This document shows, in pieces, positions 55,244-64,000 of a DNA stretch of 64,000 nt. This stretch comes from Flavobacteriales bacterium (lineage in GTDB: Bacteria > Bacteroidota > Bacteroidia > Flavobacteriales_F > PHOS-HE28). The notes under the pieces were generated by a model that searched no databases, was not told where the DNA came from, and saw only the letters and a list, made by a program, of their open reading frames with translations. The first letter of the stretch is position 1; each line of letters opens with the position of its first letter. Location: NCBI GenBank assembly GCA_016788205.1, contig JAEUTA010000026.1, forward strand, positions 1 through 64,000. Reading direction: 5' to 3'. The translations under genes were made by a program, and so were the position numbers.

Positions 55244-56074
55244 ATGCGTGATCTCTTCCGCTTCCTCCACCGCATCCGCAGTACGCTGATGTTCCTCGGC
55301 TGGTTGATCCTTTCGTTGATCCTGCTCTACAACGGCAACGAACACCACAAAGCGCGGGCGATCAGCAGCAGCAACGCCATGGCGGGCAACATCTTCTCGT
55401 GGCGCAAGGAGATCACCGATTACGCGAACCTCAAAGAAGTCAATAGACGACTTGCCGAGGAGAACGCTGGCTGGCGCAACCGGCACATCAGTACATACAG
55501 CCCTATGGAGGGGCTTTTCGCGCGTATCCAGGATACCATCCGCCGACAGGAATACCGCGTGATCACAGCGAAGGTGGTGAACAGTACGTGGCATAAACCC
55601 AAGAACTTCCTCACGCTGGACAAAGGCACGAAAGCTGGCCTGCACAGCGACATGGGGGTGATCGGGCCCAATGGCATCATCGGTGTGGTCCGCGACGCCA
55701 GTGCGGGCTTCGCTTCGGTGATCAGCGTACTAAGTCCCGACATCAAGACCAGCGTGCAAATGCGCAGAACAGGGCATTTCGGACTGCTGTATTGGGACAC
55801 GAACGACCCGCTCACCTCCAACGTCATCGACATTGCCAAACATGCCCGTGTGGCCGTTGGTGATACCGTGGAAACGCGCGGCGGTGATGGCATCTTTCCC
55901 GCGGGTGTGCTCGTTGGTATCGTGGAGAGCGTAGAAGATGAGCCGGGTAACAACTACCACTCCATCGTCGTCCGTCTCAGCGAAGACATGACACGCAGCG
56001 GCTTCGTCTATGCGGTAGAGGACCTCCGCAAGATGGAACGAGACACGTTGCAGCAAGCGAACGAAAGGCCATGA
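55244..56074 (+). CDS. mreC: Rod shape-determining protein MreC
   Basis: A 276-residue protein with one N-terminal membrane helix (about 13-30), a periplasmic coiled coil (about 55-90) and two beta domains. Family hallmarks are LTLDKGTKAGLHSDMGVIGPNGIIGVV and TRGGDGIFPAGVLVG. It links MreB filaments to PBP2 and RodA and activates PBP2. It starts 92 bases after mreB, the only sizeable gap in the operon, and this gap is filled by the heptamer repeat. The end overlaps mreD by four bases. Confidence 0.95.
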   Translation: MRDLFRFLHRIRSTLMFLGWLILSLILLYNGNEHHKARAISSSNAMAGNIFSWRKEITDYANLKEVNRRLAEENAGWRNRHISTYSPMEGLFARIQDTIRRQEYRVITAKVVNSTWHKPKNFLTLDKGTKAGLHSDMGVIGPNGIIGVVRDASAGFASVISVLSPDIKTSVQMRRTGHFGLLYWDTNDPLTSNVIDIAKHARVAVGDTVETRGGDGIFPAGVLVGIVESVEDEPGNNYHSIVVRLSEDMTRSGFVYAVEDLRKMERDTLQQANERP

Positions 56075-56595
56075 TCGTCACCGTTCTCGCCAACCTCCTG
56101 CGCTTCGCGGTGCTGGTGCTCCTGCAAGTACTGGTGCTCGACCATCTGGATGTGTTGAACGGCTACATGGTCCCCTACCTGTACGTGCTCTTCCTGCTCA
56201 TGCTCCCCATCGAGATGCCGGCTTGGGCACAGCTCGCCGCAGGAGCTGCGACCGGACTGGTCATGGACATGTTCAGCAGCACGCCCGGCATGCACATGAG
56301 CGCTTGCGTGGTCATGATGTACGCGCGTCTCTACCTGCTCCGCCTGCTTGCCCCGAGGGAGGGTTACGAATTCGGCGTGCGGCCCACCGTGCCCCGCATG
56401 GGCATCGCTTGGTACGTCACCTACGCCGGCTTGTTGATCCTGTTGCATCACCTGTGGCTGTTCTTCATCGAACTGCTGCGCTTCGATGGCTTCTTCAGCA
56501 CCTTCTTCCGCGGGCTGCTGAGCGCCGTGTTCACCTTCGGCCTGTGCCTGCTGGCGCAATTCCTCACCTCCGGTCAGGAGCGTGCCCGCCGATGA
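56071..56595 (+). CDS. mreD: Rod shape-determining protein MreD
   Basis: A 174-residue polytopic protein with five or six helices, of normal MreD length. It has low sequence conservation but shows the typical acidic and glycine pattern AAGAATGLVMDMFSSTPG near residue 60. It acts with MreC in the elongasome. It overlaps mreC by four bases and the PBP2 gene by four bases, consistent with coupled translation. Confidence 0.88.
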   Translation: MIVTVLANLLRFAVLVLLQVLVLDHLDVLNGYMVPYLYVLFLLMLPIEMPAWAQLAAGAATGLVMDMFSSTPGMHMSACVVMMYARLYLLRLLAPREGYEFGVRPTVPRMGIAWYVTYAGLLILLHHLWLFFIELLRFDGFFSTFFRGLLSAVFTFGLCLLAQFLTSGQERARR

Positions 56596-58448
56596 ATTAC
56601 GAAGGCCGCAAATACGTACTGATCGCGGGCGTGCTGTTCATCAGCATCGTCTTCATCCTGCGCTTATTCTGGATCCAGGTGGTGGACGGCAAGTGGAAGG
56701 CCGAAGCCGCCAACATGGCCGAGCGGAAAGTGACCGTGTACCCCTCACGCGGCTTGATCTACGACCGCAAGGAACGCCTGCTCGTGGCCAACACCCCGGT
56801 GTACGACCTCATGGTGGTGCCGAAAGAAGTGGAATCGTTCGACACGGCGAAGCTCTGCGCGCTCATCGGCGTGCCGGAGAACGAATTCCGTTCACGCCTC
56901 AGCGATGCCACACGCTACTCCAAATACAAGCCGAGCATCATCGAGAAGCAGATACCTGCTGACCAGTTCGCGGCGATCAGCGTGCACCTGCACAAATACC
57001 CGGGCTTCTACGGACAATCGCGTACGCTACGCACCTATCCACCACATGCTGCGGCCCACCTGCTCGGCTACTTGAGCGAAGTGAACGCGAAGAAGGTGGA
57101 AGAGGATCCCTACTACAAGTCCGGCGACGTGATCGGCGTCGGCGGCCTGGAGTCGTACTACGAGCGGGAAATGCGCGGGCGCCGGGGGGTGAGCTACGTG
57201 CTCGTTGATGTGCACAACAACCAGAAGGGTTCCTTCAAGGATGGGATGTACGACACGCTCGCTGTGGAAGGGAAGGATCTCTTCACCGGTATCGATCTTG
57301 ACATGCAGCGCCTCGGTGAGCGATTGATGGTGAACAAGAAGGGCAGCATTGTGGCGCTCGACCCCAAGACCGGCGAGATCCTTTGCCTGGTTTCCAGCCC
57401 AACGTACGACCCGGAACTGCTCGTGGGCCGGGTGCGCAACACCAACTACGGGATCCTGCAACGTGACCCGATCAAACCCCTGTTCGATCGTGCCTTGCAG
57501 GCGCAGTATCCGCCCGGCTCCATCTACAAGATCGTGCAATCGTTGATCGCCCTGGACGAAGGCGTGATCGACGTGAACACCGGCTTCGCGTGCCAGAAAT
57601 CACTGGTGGGCTGTCATAACCACCCCGGCGCAGGCGACATCATCCACGCGATCCAATATTCATGCAATCCTTACTTCTATCAGGTGTTCAAACGCATCGT
57701 GGAGCAGGACAAGGTGCCGAACAACCGATTCAAGGATGCTTCGCTGGGCCTCACGGAATGGCACAAGTACATGCTCACGTTCGGCCTGGGTCAGCGCCTA
57801 CCGATCGACCTGCCATCAGCGAAGGGCGGCAACATCCCTGATGCCGCCTACTATGATCGCAAGTACGGCAAGGAGGGCTGGGCCTTCAGCACGATCTACA
57901 GCGTTAGCATCGGACAGGGTGAAGTGCTCGTCGCACCGCTACAGATGGCGAACCTGGCGGCCATATTCGCCAACAAAGGCTACTACTATGATCCACACGT
58001 GGTGCGTGCGATCGGGCATCCGGACAGCCTGCAACAGAAGTACCAGAAGAAACATGTGACCGGCGTGGACCCCAAGTGGTATGATCCCATCCAAGAAGGC
58101 ATGCGCCGCGTGGTGAACGAACCAGGGGGCACCGCCAAGAACGCTCGCATCAAGGACATCACCGTATGCGGCAAGACCGGCACGGCCGAGAATCCGCACG
58201 GACAGGACCATGCCGTTTTCGTGTGCTTCGCCCCCATGGAGGATCCCAAGATCGCCATGGCCGTATACGTGGAGAACTCCGGCTTCGGGGGTACATGGGC
58301 GGCCCCGATCGCCAGCCTCTTGATCGAACAATACCTCACCGATACGATCACGCGTCCCGATGTGGTGAAGCGTATGGAAGAGGCCGACCTGATCGCCAAG
58401 GAAGCCACGTTCGTGAAGAAGGTGAAGCCCAAACGCAAACGCCGATGA
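56592..58448 (+). CDS. mrdA: Penicillin-binding protein 2
   Basis: A 618-residue class B transpeptidase of the elongasome, which crosslinks lateral peptidoglycan. A membrane helix is at about 8-26 and the pedestal/dimerisation region at about 45-250, including an RGLIYDRKERLLVAN head. The transpeptidase domain carries the active-site S-x-x-K as PGSIYK, S-x-N as SCN in YSCNPYF, and K-T-G as GKTGTAENPHG. The C-terminal tail is basic (KKVKPKRKRR). The ATG at 56592 overlaps the mreD stop; the longer frame upstream is inside mreD. Confidence 0.95.
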   Translation: MNYEGRKYVLIAGVLFISIVFILRLFWIQVVDGKWKAEAANMAERKVTVYPSRGLIYDRKERLLVANTPVYDLMVVPKEVESFDTAKLCALIGVPENEFRSRLSDATRYSKYKPSIIEKQIPADQFAAISVHLHKYPGFYGQSRTLRTYPPHAAAHLLGYLSEVNAKKVEEDPYYKSGDVIGVGGLESYYEREMRGRRGVSYVLVDVHNNQKGSFKDGMYDTLAVEGKDLFTGIDLDMQRLGERLMVNKKGSIVALDPKTGEILCLVSSPTYDPELLVGRVRNTNYGILQRDPIKPLFDRALQAQYPPGSIYKIVQSLIALDEGVIDVNTGFACQKSLVGCHNHPGAGDIIHAIQYSCNPYFYQVFKRIVEQDKVPNNRFKDASLGLTEWHKYMLTFGLGQRLPIDLPSAKGGNIPDAAYYDRKYGKEGWAFSTIYSVSIGQGEVLVAPLQMANLAAIFANKGYYYDPHVVRAIGHPDSLQQKYQKKHVTGVDPKWYDPIQEGMRRVVNEPGGTAKNARIKDITVCGKTGTAENPHGQDHAVFVCFAPMEDPKIAMAVYVENSGFGGTWAAPIASLLIEQYLTDTITRPDVVKRMEEADLIAKEATFVKKVKPKRKRR

Positions 58449-59767
58449 GCGCTCGCGAGAACGTCGCCGCCAACTTCGACCGGCCGATACTGATCATGTA
58501 TCTGCTGCTCATGTTCATGGGCTGGGCCAACATCTACAGTGCGGCGTACGATGCGGACCACATGAGCATCTTCGACCAGAGCAAGGAGTATGGCAAGCAA
58601 GCCGTATGGATGGGGATCAGCCTGGTGCTGGGCGGCTGCATGCTGTTGATCCGTGGCGACCTTTTCCGCGATTCAGCCTACGGGGTCTATGGTTTCGTAC
58701 TGTTACTACTGACAGCCGTTCTGCTGTTCGGGAAAGAAGTGAATGGCGCGAAGGCCTGGTTCGCCATCGGGGGATTCGGCATACAGCCCGCTGAGTTCGC
58801 CAAATTCGCGACCGCGTTGGCCCTCACGCGCTACCTGAGCGGATTGAAAGCCTTGGTGGATACGCGCTCCCGGGTGATCAGCACCGCCATCATCCTCGCT
58901 CCCGTTGCCCTCATCATGCTGCAGCCGGACACCGGCACGTCGCTCGTTTCCGGAGCGTTCATCCTGGTACTGTATCGTGAAGGGCTTTCGGGCAACGTGC
59001 TACTGCTCGCCATTCTTGCCGGTGTGCTTTCGGTTCTCTCCCTCATCCTGAAGGAAAGCACCTTCGGTCTGCCGTTCACCGACAGGGAACTCACTGGTCA
59101 GTATTTCCTGCTCGCACTGATAGCCACGTTCTGTGTACTCGCATGGATCGGCGTGCGCAACCTGCTCGTGAAACGGGAACGCAAAAGGTTCTATGGTCTT
59201 ATCGTGATGGGCTTCATCAGTTCCGCGGTCTTCATCAGCACGGTGGATTATGCCTTCAACAACGTGCTCGCCAAACACCAGCAAGACCGCATCCTGGTGA
59301 TGCTGGGCCAGATGGAGGACCCACAAGGCCTGGGCTATAACGTGAAGCAGAGCCAGACGGCCATCGGCTCCGGTGGCTTCGCCGGCAAGGGATACCTCGA
59401 AGGAACGCTAACCAAGTTCAAGTACGTGCCCATGCAGAGCACCGATTTCATCTTCTGCACCGTGGGCGAAGAGTGGGGTTTCCTGGGCACCGCCTTCGTG
59501 GTGATCCTCCTGACGGCGCTCATCCTGCGCATCATCCAGATCAGCGACCGGCAGCGATCGCGCTTCACCCGGATCTATGCCTATTGCGTGGCCAGCATCT
59601 TTTTCCTGCATCTGATGATCAATGTGGGCATGACCATCGGCCTGGCACCGGTCATCGGCATTCCGCTGCCCTTCTTCAGCTACGGCGGCAGTAGCATGAT
59701 CAGCTTCACGATCCTCCTCGGGATACTCGTGCGCTTGGATGCAGAGCGGTTGAGCCAGTTGAGGTAG
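58445..59767 (+). CDS. rodA: Peptidoglycan glycosyltransferase RodA
   Basis: A 440-residue SEDS-family polymerase with ten helices that makes glycan strands with PBP2. Family motifs are visible: GAKAWFAIGGFGIQPAEFAK in the centre, LQPDTGTSLV, and the C-terminal PFFSYGGSSM. A long periplasmic loop between helices 7 and 8 holds IGSGGFAGKGYLEGT. The start at 58445 overlaps the PBP2 stop (ATGA). It closes the cell-shape operon. Confidence 0.96.
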   Translation: MSARENVAANFDRPILIMYLLLMFMGWANIYSAAYDADHMSIFDQSKEYGKQAVWMGISLVLGGCMLLIRGDLFRDSAYGVYGFVLLLLTAVLLFGKEVNGAKAWFAIGGFGIQPAEFAKFATALALTRYLSGLKALVDTRSRVISTAIILAPVALIMLQPDTGTSLVSGAFILVLYREGLSGNVLLLAILAGVLSVLSLILKESTFGLPFTDRELTGQYFLLALIATFCVLAWIGVRNLLVKRERKRFYGLIVMGFISSAVFISTVDYAFNNVLAKHQQDRILVMLGQMEDPQGLGYNVKQSQTAIGSGGFAGKGYLEGTLTKFKYVPMQSTDFIFCTVGEEWGFLGTAFVVILLTALILRIIQISDRQRSRFTRIYAYCVASIFFLHLMINVGMTIGLAPVIGIPLPFFSYGGSSMISFTILLGILVRLDAERLSQLR

Positions 59768-59804
59768 ACACGTACCATCACCTTCAGGGCTGCGTTATCC
59801 GCGC

Positions 59805-60440
59805 ATGAATTGGTCGCTAGCGCTCATGTTCACAACGCTTCCGGCATTCGCGAACGGTCAATGGTCCTTGGGCGGGTTCGCACATACGTCGTTGAACGAA
59901 CGCGCCCGCGAAGCAGAGTATGGCACCGGAGCGCGCATCTCCTTCGCTCCTACGCTACGGTTCTGCTTGCTCGCTGATGCCTTCATGGACATTCCGCGCA
60001 GGGACCGCTGGGACAACAGCTACGGTGCACGAGGGGCGTTGTCCGCCGGTATCGCTCCATTCACTAGACGCCAAGGTGAACAGAAGCACTTCCAGGAAGG
60101 GGTGCGCCTGGGTGTCGCCTGGCGCATCGGTCGCATTCACCGCAGGGTCGATCGTGCCTATTGCTACTGGGGCGTGAGTTCGGGGTTCCTACATCAGGCT
60201 TCGCGGTACCGGGTAACGATCACTGATCTTACCAATGGCACCAAGTCGGTGACCAGAGGCACAACGGATCATTTCTACCTCCGCATAGGCCCCGTGTGCG
60301 GTTTCCGATCCCGGGAAGGCAACGGTCGCTTCTACGCTGAGGTAGTGCCCTTCATTCAGCGAACGTTGGATGAGCGCACCACCGCTTGGGAGCTGCGCTA
60401 CGCAGCGGTGATCGGCTACCTCTGGAGGCTTGGGTCTTAA
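59805..60440 (+). CDS. Hypothetical secreted/outer-membrane protein
   Basis: A 211-residue protein with a short signal peptide (about 1-18, ending ANGQ) and alternating strand-like segments such as YCYWGVSSGFLHQASRY and FYLRIGPVCGFRS. It ends LRYAAVIGYLWRLGS, suggestive of a small barrel. No family was recognised. It lies 37 bases after rodA on the same strand and ends at a bidirectional hairpin. Confidence 0.6.
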   Translation: MNWSLALMFTTLPAFANGQWSLGGFAHTSLNERAREAEYGTGARISFAPTLRFCLLADAFMDIPRRDRWDNSYGARGALSAGIAPFTRRQGEQKHFQEGVRLGVAWRIGRIHRRVDRAYCYWGVSSGFLHQASRYRVTITDLTNGTKSVTRGTTDHFYLRIGPVCGFRSREGNGRFYAEVVPFIQRTLDERTTAWELRYAAVIGYLWRLGS

Positions 60441-60441
60441 C

Positions 60442-60475
60442 GCAGCACGCCGGACCCCAAGGCCCGGCGTGCTGC
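60442..60475. terminator. Bidirectional hairpin between convergent genes
   Basis: A 12-base perfect stem (60442-60453 with 60464-60475) and a ten-base loop lie between the stop at 60440 and the end of the PpiD-like gene at 60494. It has no strong T run on either strand. Confidence 0.6.
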
Positions 60476-60493
60476 CGATCATCACCGACGATC

Positions 60494-62578
60494 TCAGTAG
60501 AACTTGTACCGCTCATCCTTCACGCCGACCGCTTCTTTCATGGCGTTGAACAGGCCACCTTCCACACGCGACTGTGCACGCTGCAGCATGGAAGCCTTGT
60601 CGATGTTGAGGTCTTGCGGCTCAGGAGCGGCGGTCTTCGTTGCCATGTTCACCACGTACACTCCCATGTCACCGGTCATCGGTGCGCTGGTATTGCCATT
60701 CTCAAGAGCGAAGATCCTCCCGATCACCTCGTATTCAGCGAAGCCACCGGGAAGGCTGAAGGTGTTCTCCGTGAGTTCGGGAACGTTCTGCACGCTCGTG
60801 CTCAGCTCAGTGGCCAGCGCGTTAAGATCCGTCTTGCCCTGCATCTTGGCGGTCCACGCCTCGGCCTTCTTCTCCTTTACCACTTCCTTGGTGAACTGCT
60901 CGCGCACATCATCCAGCGCAGGTGCTCCCTCCTCGCGAATACCGGTGAGGATGGCCACCACATAGTTGTCGCCGCTCTGGACAGGTTCGCTCACTTTGCC
61001 CACCTCCGCGCGGTTCACCCACGACACCACGCTGTTGGCATCTTGCAGGCCTGGTACGAAGCGCTGGTCATTGCGCAATTCATCCACCGGGGTGACCTGG
61101 ACACCTTGTTCTTCCGCCGACTTCTTGAACGCTTCCAACTCCGTGTTGCGCAGGCTGAAGTCGTTGGCCTTCTTATAAACGTCCTTGAACGTGGCGGGCG
61201 AAGGCTTCATGCTGCGCTCGATGGTGGCCACACGGCGCTCCTGGCGCGTACGCTGGCCCAGCACTTCCACGATGTGGAATCCGTAGCTGGTCTTCGCGAT
61301 CGTGATGGCGCCGACCTTCTCATCGAAGCTGGCCGCAGTGAACTCGGCGACCATCTGCTTCTTGTCGAACCAATCGTACACACCGCCCTTTTCCTTGGTG
61401 TTGCTACCAGGATCCTCGCTGTACTTGATCACGAGATCCTCGAATTTGCTGCGGTCGCGCTTCACCACTGTCATCAGGCTGTCAGCGAGTTTCTTCTGCA
61501 CATCCTCCGCTTTGCCACCCTGGGTGCTCAGCAGGATATGGCGTACACGTGCTTCGGGCACATCCGCCAACTCCTCCACTTTCACGAGTTTCCATTGGTC
61601 GCCCTCCTGGTAAGGCCCAACGACGGTGCCTACAGGGGAGTTGACGATGAGGGAGTCGTTCAGTTTGTCCGCACCACCTTCCTTGTAAGGCACCTTGTTA
61701 TATGCGCGCGATTCGCTGTTGGCGACCACGAACATGCTGTCATCCGTGCTGCTCACGAAGGCGTTCCGAAGGTCGTTCAACTCCTTCATGGTGTTCTGGC
61801 GATCAGCATCGGACGCTTTCACCGGGAACATGGCGTACTCGAACTTGCGTGCGGCCTGTTGCTTGTACTTCTTGTCGTTCTTGTGCTGGTCGTAGTAGCG
61901 ACGCAGGTCCTTGTCATCAACGGCATACAGGCTATCCGCCTCGCTATCGTACCGCTTGGCCACGAATGAGAAGCTGGCCTTCGTGTTCTTGGCGAGGTAG
62001 TCGTCCTTCGCCTGTGCGCTGTTAACGAACACGCTTTTCTTCACCAGGTTGGTGTATTTCGCATAGAGGCGGTTCTCGGTGATGCGACGTTTCTGGATCT
62101 CGTGGTACACGGGCGCGTTCAGCTGAACGCTTTGGAAGTACTGCTGCAGCTTCTCCTTGCTCGGCTTGCCATCGTCCCCTTGGAAGTTGGGCTGGCTGCG
62201 GAAGTCGGGCATGATGTTATCACCGAAGCGCACATCGTCGTATTCAGCCTTGGTGAGCGTGAAACCGGCTTCTTCCACCTGTGGCAACATCACCTTCGCC
62301 TTCAGCATCTCCTGCCATACGCTGTTGCGCACCTGATCGGTCATCTGCGCATTCACCTGCTGGCCGAAGTCGTTGCGGTAGCTCTCCACCTCATCGTTCA
62401 CACGACGCTCGTACTCCACGCCACTGATCTCTTCACCACCAACGGTGCCGATCACTTGTTGCTGCCGGGTGTTACCGCGACCAGCGAGCCAATCGCCCAG
62501 AATGAAAAGGGCGAGCGAAACCAGCGTGATGCCGACCAACAATCCTCCGCGTTCGCGGATCTTACCGATGACTGCCAT
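60494..62578 (-). CDS. PpiD/SurA-type peptidyl-prolyl isomerase
   Basis: A 694-residue membrane-anchored periplasmic foldase. One N-terminal helix (about 13-30) is followed by a SurA-N-like chaperone region. A parvulin domain lies at about 340-440 (RVRHILLSTQGGKAEDVQKK and GGVYDWFDKKQMV). A long C-terminal part may hold a second, degenerate parvulin-like region (VPELTENTF and onward). It assists folding of exported and outer-membrane proteins. A perfect -7 TATATTTG is at 62607-62600, 22 bases before the start. Confidence 0.9.
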   Translation of the reverse strand: MAVIGKIRERGGLLVGITLVSLALFILGDWLAGRGNTRQQQVIGTVGGEEISGVEYERRVNDEVESYRNDFGQQVNAQMTDQVRNSVWQEMLKAKVMLPQVEEAGFTLTKAEYDDVRFGDNIMPDFRSQPNFQGDDGKPSKEKLQQYFQSVQLNAPVYHEIQKRRITENRLYAKYTNLVKKSVFVNSAQAKDDYLAKNTKASFSFVAKRYDSEADSLYAVDDKDLRRYYDQHKNDKKYKQQAARKFEYAMFPVKASDADRQNTMKELNDLRNAFVSSTDDSMFVVANSESRAYNKVPYKEGGADKLNDSLIVNSPVGTVVGPYQEGDQWKLVKVEELADVPEARVRHILLSTQGGKAEDVQKKLADSLMTVVKRDRSKFEDLVIKYSEDPGSNTKEKGGVYDWFDKKQMVAEFTAASFDEKVGAITIAKTSYGFHIVEVLGQRTRQERRVATIERSMKPSPATFKDVYKKANDFSLRNTELEAFKKSAEEQGVQVTPVDELRNDQRFVPGLQDANSVVSWVNRAEVGKVSEPVQSGDNYVVAILTGIREEGAPALDDVREQFTKEVVKEKKAEAWTAKMQGKTDLNALATELSTSVQNVPELTENTFSLPGGFAEYEVIGRIFALENGNTSAPMTGDMGVYVVNMATKTAAPEPQDLNIDKASMLQRAQSRVEGGLFNAMKEAVGVKDERYKFY

Positions 62579-62599
62579 TGCCTTTTAGGAATAGGGGTG

Positions 62600-62607
62600 C
62601 AAATATA
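62600..62607 (-). promoter_or_regulatory. -7 element of the PpiD-like gene
   Basis: TATATTTG on the minus strand is a full match to TAnnTTTG, 22 bases before the ATG. No matching TTG is seen at the usual distance upstream. Confidence 0.5.
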
Positions 62608-62682
62608 GGAGGCTACCCGGTACGGCGCCCAGAGGTCGGAATATTCTGTACTTCAGCTAGTTGGGCCCCTCACAACCCCTCA

Positions 62683-63972
62683 TCAGGAGCGACTCAGGAA
62701 TCCTACTTCCGGGTCCAGCACTTCAAGGCGCACGAGGTCTATCCGGCCGTGGATGACCTGTGCGATCGTGAAGCGAAAGGGTGCCAGGTCGATCACCTGA
62801 CCCTGCTCGGGGATGCCGCCGGTGCTGTGCAGGATGTACCCGGCCAGGGTGTCGTACGCTTCGCCTTCGGGCAATGCTAGGTGATGGGCCTCTATCAGGT
62901 ACGTTACCTCCATACGCGCACTGAAGAGGAATTCGTTCGGTCCGAGGCGCTCCTCGACCTCTTCCGGGGTATCGTGCTCGTCGTCGATGTCGCCCACGAT
63001 GGTCTCCACCACATCCTCCATGGTGAGCATGCCTGCCGTACCACCGAACTCATCCACCACAACGGCCACATGCGTGCGCTGCTTGATGAACATCTGCAAC
63101 ACTTCATCGGCCGGCATGGTGCCGGGAATGAAGTTGACGGGACGCATGACAGCACGGATGGACCTGGGCTGGCGGAAGAGCTCGTAACCGTGCACGTAGC
63201 CGATGATATTGTCGATGCTCTCCTTGTAGACCAGCAGCTTGCTCATGCCGCTCTCCACGAATCGTTCATGCAACGCGCTCACCGGCAGATCCACTTCGAT
63301 CGCTTCGATCTCGGCACGCGGCACCATCAACTCGCGCACCTTGGTATCGCTCAACTCCAAGGTGTTGCGGAAATACTCCACCTCGGCGTCCATGGCCTCT
63401 TCGTTGTTCTGGTTGTTGGTGACCTCCTTGAGGAATTCGTTGAGGTCCACCCGACCGAAGGCGATGGTGCCCGGCTTGCTGCGCACACCAACGAGGCGCA
63501 GGATCAGCTCGCTCAAACCGGTCATCACCATCATGGGCAACCAGAGGATCACGAACAGGATCTGCAACGGCAGCGCAAAAACGCTGAGCGATGCATTGGG
63601 ATCGATGCGGAACACCGCTTTGGGGAGGAATTCGCCTACCACGAGTATGAGCAACGTGCTCAGGATTGTCTGCGCAACAACCACGAAAACATCCCCATGA
63701 CCCAAACCGGACAACCAAGGTTGCAGGAGCCGGGCCATGAGAAGCCCGTAAAGCACCAGCGCGAGGTTGTTGCCAACAAGCAATGCCCCTATCACGCGGG
63801 CCGGACGCTTCAACAGTACCGACACCAAGCGCGCCCAAATAGCACCGCGCTTGCGTTCCAGTTCGATGTACAGTTTGTTGCTGCTCACGAACGCGATCTC
63901 CAGACCGGAGCATAGCGCCGAAACCGCGATCGCCGCGATGAGCAGGATGAAGTCCGATCCGTTGAACGACAA
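62683..63972 (-). CDS. CNNM/CorC-type membrane protein with CBS domains
   Basis: A 429-residue protein with a DUF21 membrane part (three to four helices, about 8-150, GLEIAFVSSNKLYIELE), a CBS pair (about 205-325, VRELMVPRAEIEAI and FGGTAGMLTMEDVVETIVGDI) and a C-terminal CorC/HlyC domain (about 345-425). Relatives transport or sense magnesium and cobalt; the Bacteroidota gliding protein GldE has the same architecture. The start given is a TTG at 63972; an in-frame stop lies just upstream (63985-63987), so the gene is essentially complete. The next gene upstream is outside the window. Confidence 0.85.
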   Translation of the reverse strand: MSFNGSDFILLIAAIAVSALCSGLEIAFVSSNKLYIELERKRGAIWARLVSVLLKRPARVIGALLVGNNLALVLYGLLMARLLQPWLSGLGHGDVFVVVAQTILSTLLILVVGEFLPKAVFRIDPNASLSVFALPLQILFVILWLPMMVMTGLSELILRLVGVRSKPGTIAFGRVDLNEFLKEVTNNQNNEEAMDAEVEYFRNTLELSDTKVRELMVPRAEIEAIEVDLPVSALHERFVESGMSKLLVYKESIDNIIGYVHGYELFRQPRSIRAVMRPVNFIPGTMPADEVLQMFIKQRTHVAVVVDEFGGTAGMLTMEDVVETIVGDIDDEHDTPEEVEERLGPNEFLFSARMEVTYLIEAHHLALPEGEAYDTLAGYILHSTGGIPEQGQVIDLAPFRFTIAQVIHGRIDLVRLEVLDPEVGFLSRS

Positions 63973-64000
63973 AGCCAGTGGCGGTCAGCGCCGCGTGGAC

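Noticed and set aside
60386..61969. A long open frame antisense to the PpiD-like gene
   Set aside because: No domain or signal; the PpiD-like protein on the minus strand is convincing.
62683..63972. Naming the CNNM/CorC protein GldE
   Set aside because: GldE has this architecture, but so do ordinary CorC-type proteins, and no gldD or other gliding gene is adjacent.
1..64000. tRNA, rRNA, insertion sequences or prophage genes
   Set aside because: Reading through intergenic regions showed no cloverleaf with a T-loop GTTCGA pattern, no transposase-like protein and no phage module.

Overview
The window is about 60% GC. It reads as a chromosomal piece of a Bacteroidota bacterium, most likely a high-GC Flavobacteriales-type lineage. 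The evidence is a gliding-type ABC ATPase (GldA), secreted proteins with type IX secretion (T9SS) sorting tails, an SprB-repeat protein, a TonB receptor with a carboxypeptidase-like N-domain, several Bacteroidota-type promoters (TTG-N19-TAnnTTTG), and the purH-mreBCD-PBP2-RodA and DUF4286-rsmA neighbourhoods. There are no tRNA or rRNA genes, no CRISPR array and no recognisable insertion sequence. The species cannot be named from this.

Layout. 1-3458 (minus): a broken SprB-repeat gene at the window edge, then rsgA, an e(P4)-type phosphatase lipoprotein, dtd and a MazG-like gene as a tight operon. 3528-5976 (plus): gldA and a polytopic membrane protein. 5980-13833: an outer-membrane barrel gene, then metK, rplU-rpmA, serS, a lipoprotein, a TPR protein, DUF4286 and rsmA. 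13890-17094: mgtE, a D-2-hydroxyacid dehydrogenase and a lipoprotein glycerophosphodiesterase. 17099-22117 (minus): a methionine-supply operon with promoter, SAM riboswitch, terminator, trans-sulfuration enzyme, homoserine dehydrogenase and aspartate kinase, followed by a membrane protein with an Hpt-like end. 22187-31625: a GNAT gene, fbp, a T9SS propeller protein, RidA, DUF1697, an AT-richer DUF4238 gene that looks acquired, and mfd.

31622-42077 (minus): an RND efflux operon (adaptor, pump, outer-membrane channel), then three tandem paralogues, each with a secreted TPR domain joined to a nearly identical three-helix membrane module. 42313-52460: a small secreted protein, a CotH-kinase/lamin-tail T9SS protein, a LOG-family enzyme, a TonB receptor with its beta-helix lipoprotein, a DedA-like protein and a barrel. 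52587-63972: purH, then the cell-shape operon mreB-mreC-mreD-PBP2-rodA, a small envelope protein, a PpiD/SurA-like foldase and a CNNM/CorC membrane protein.

How genes work together. MetK makes SAM. SAM should close the riboswitch ahead of the aspartate-to-methionine operon, giving feedback from product to the aspartate kinase step. The Mre/PBP2/RodA group builds the lateral wall, and the RND trio exports small molecules.

The most unusual signal is a scattered family of short-word (7-8 nt) repeats, several folding into hairpins. One is an in-frame palindrome inside mfd. One lies under the signal peptide of the efflux channel. One spans the start codon of the riboswitch-controlled gene. Two lie upstream of mreC and fbp. 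The second is the tandem TPR/membrane paralogue array, whose membrane modules are kept almost identical while the sensor-like parts diverge.
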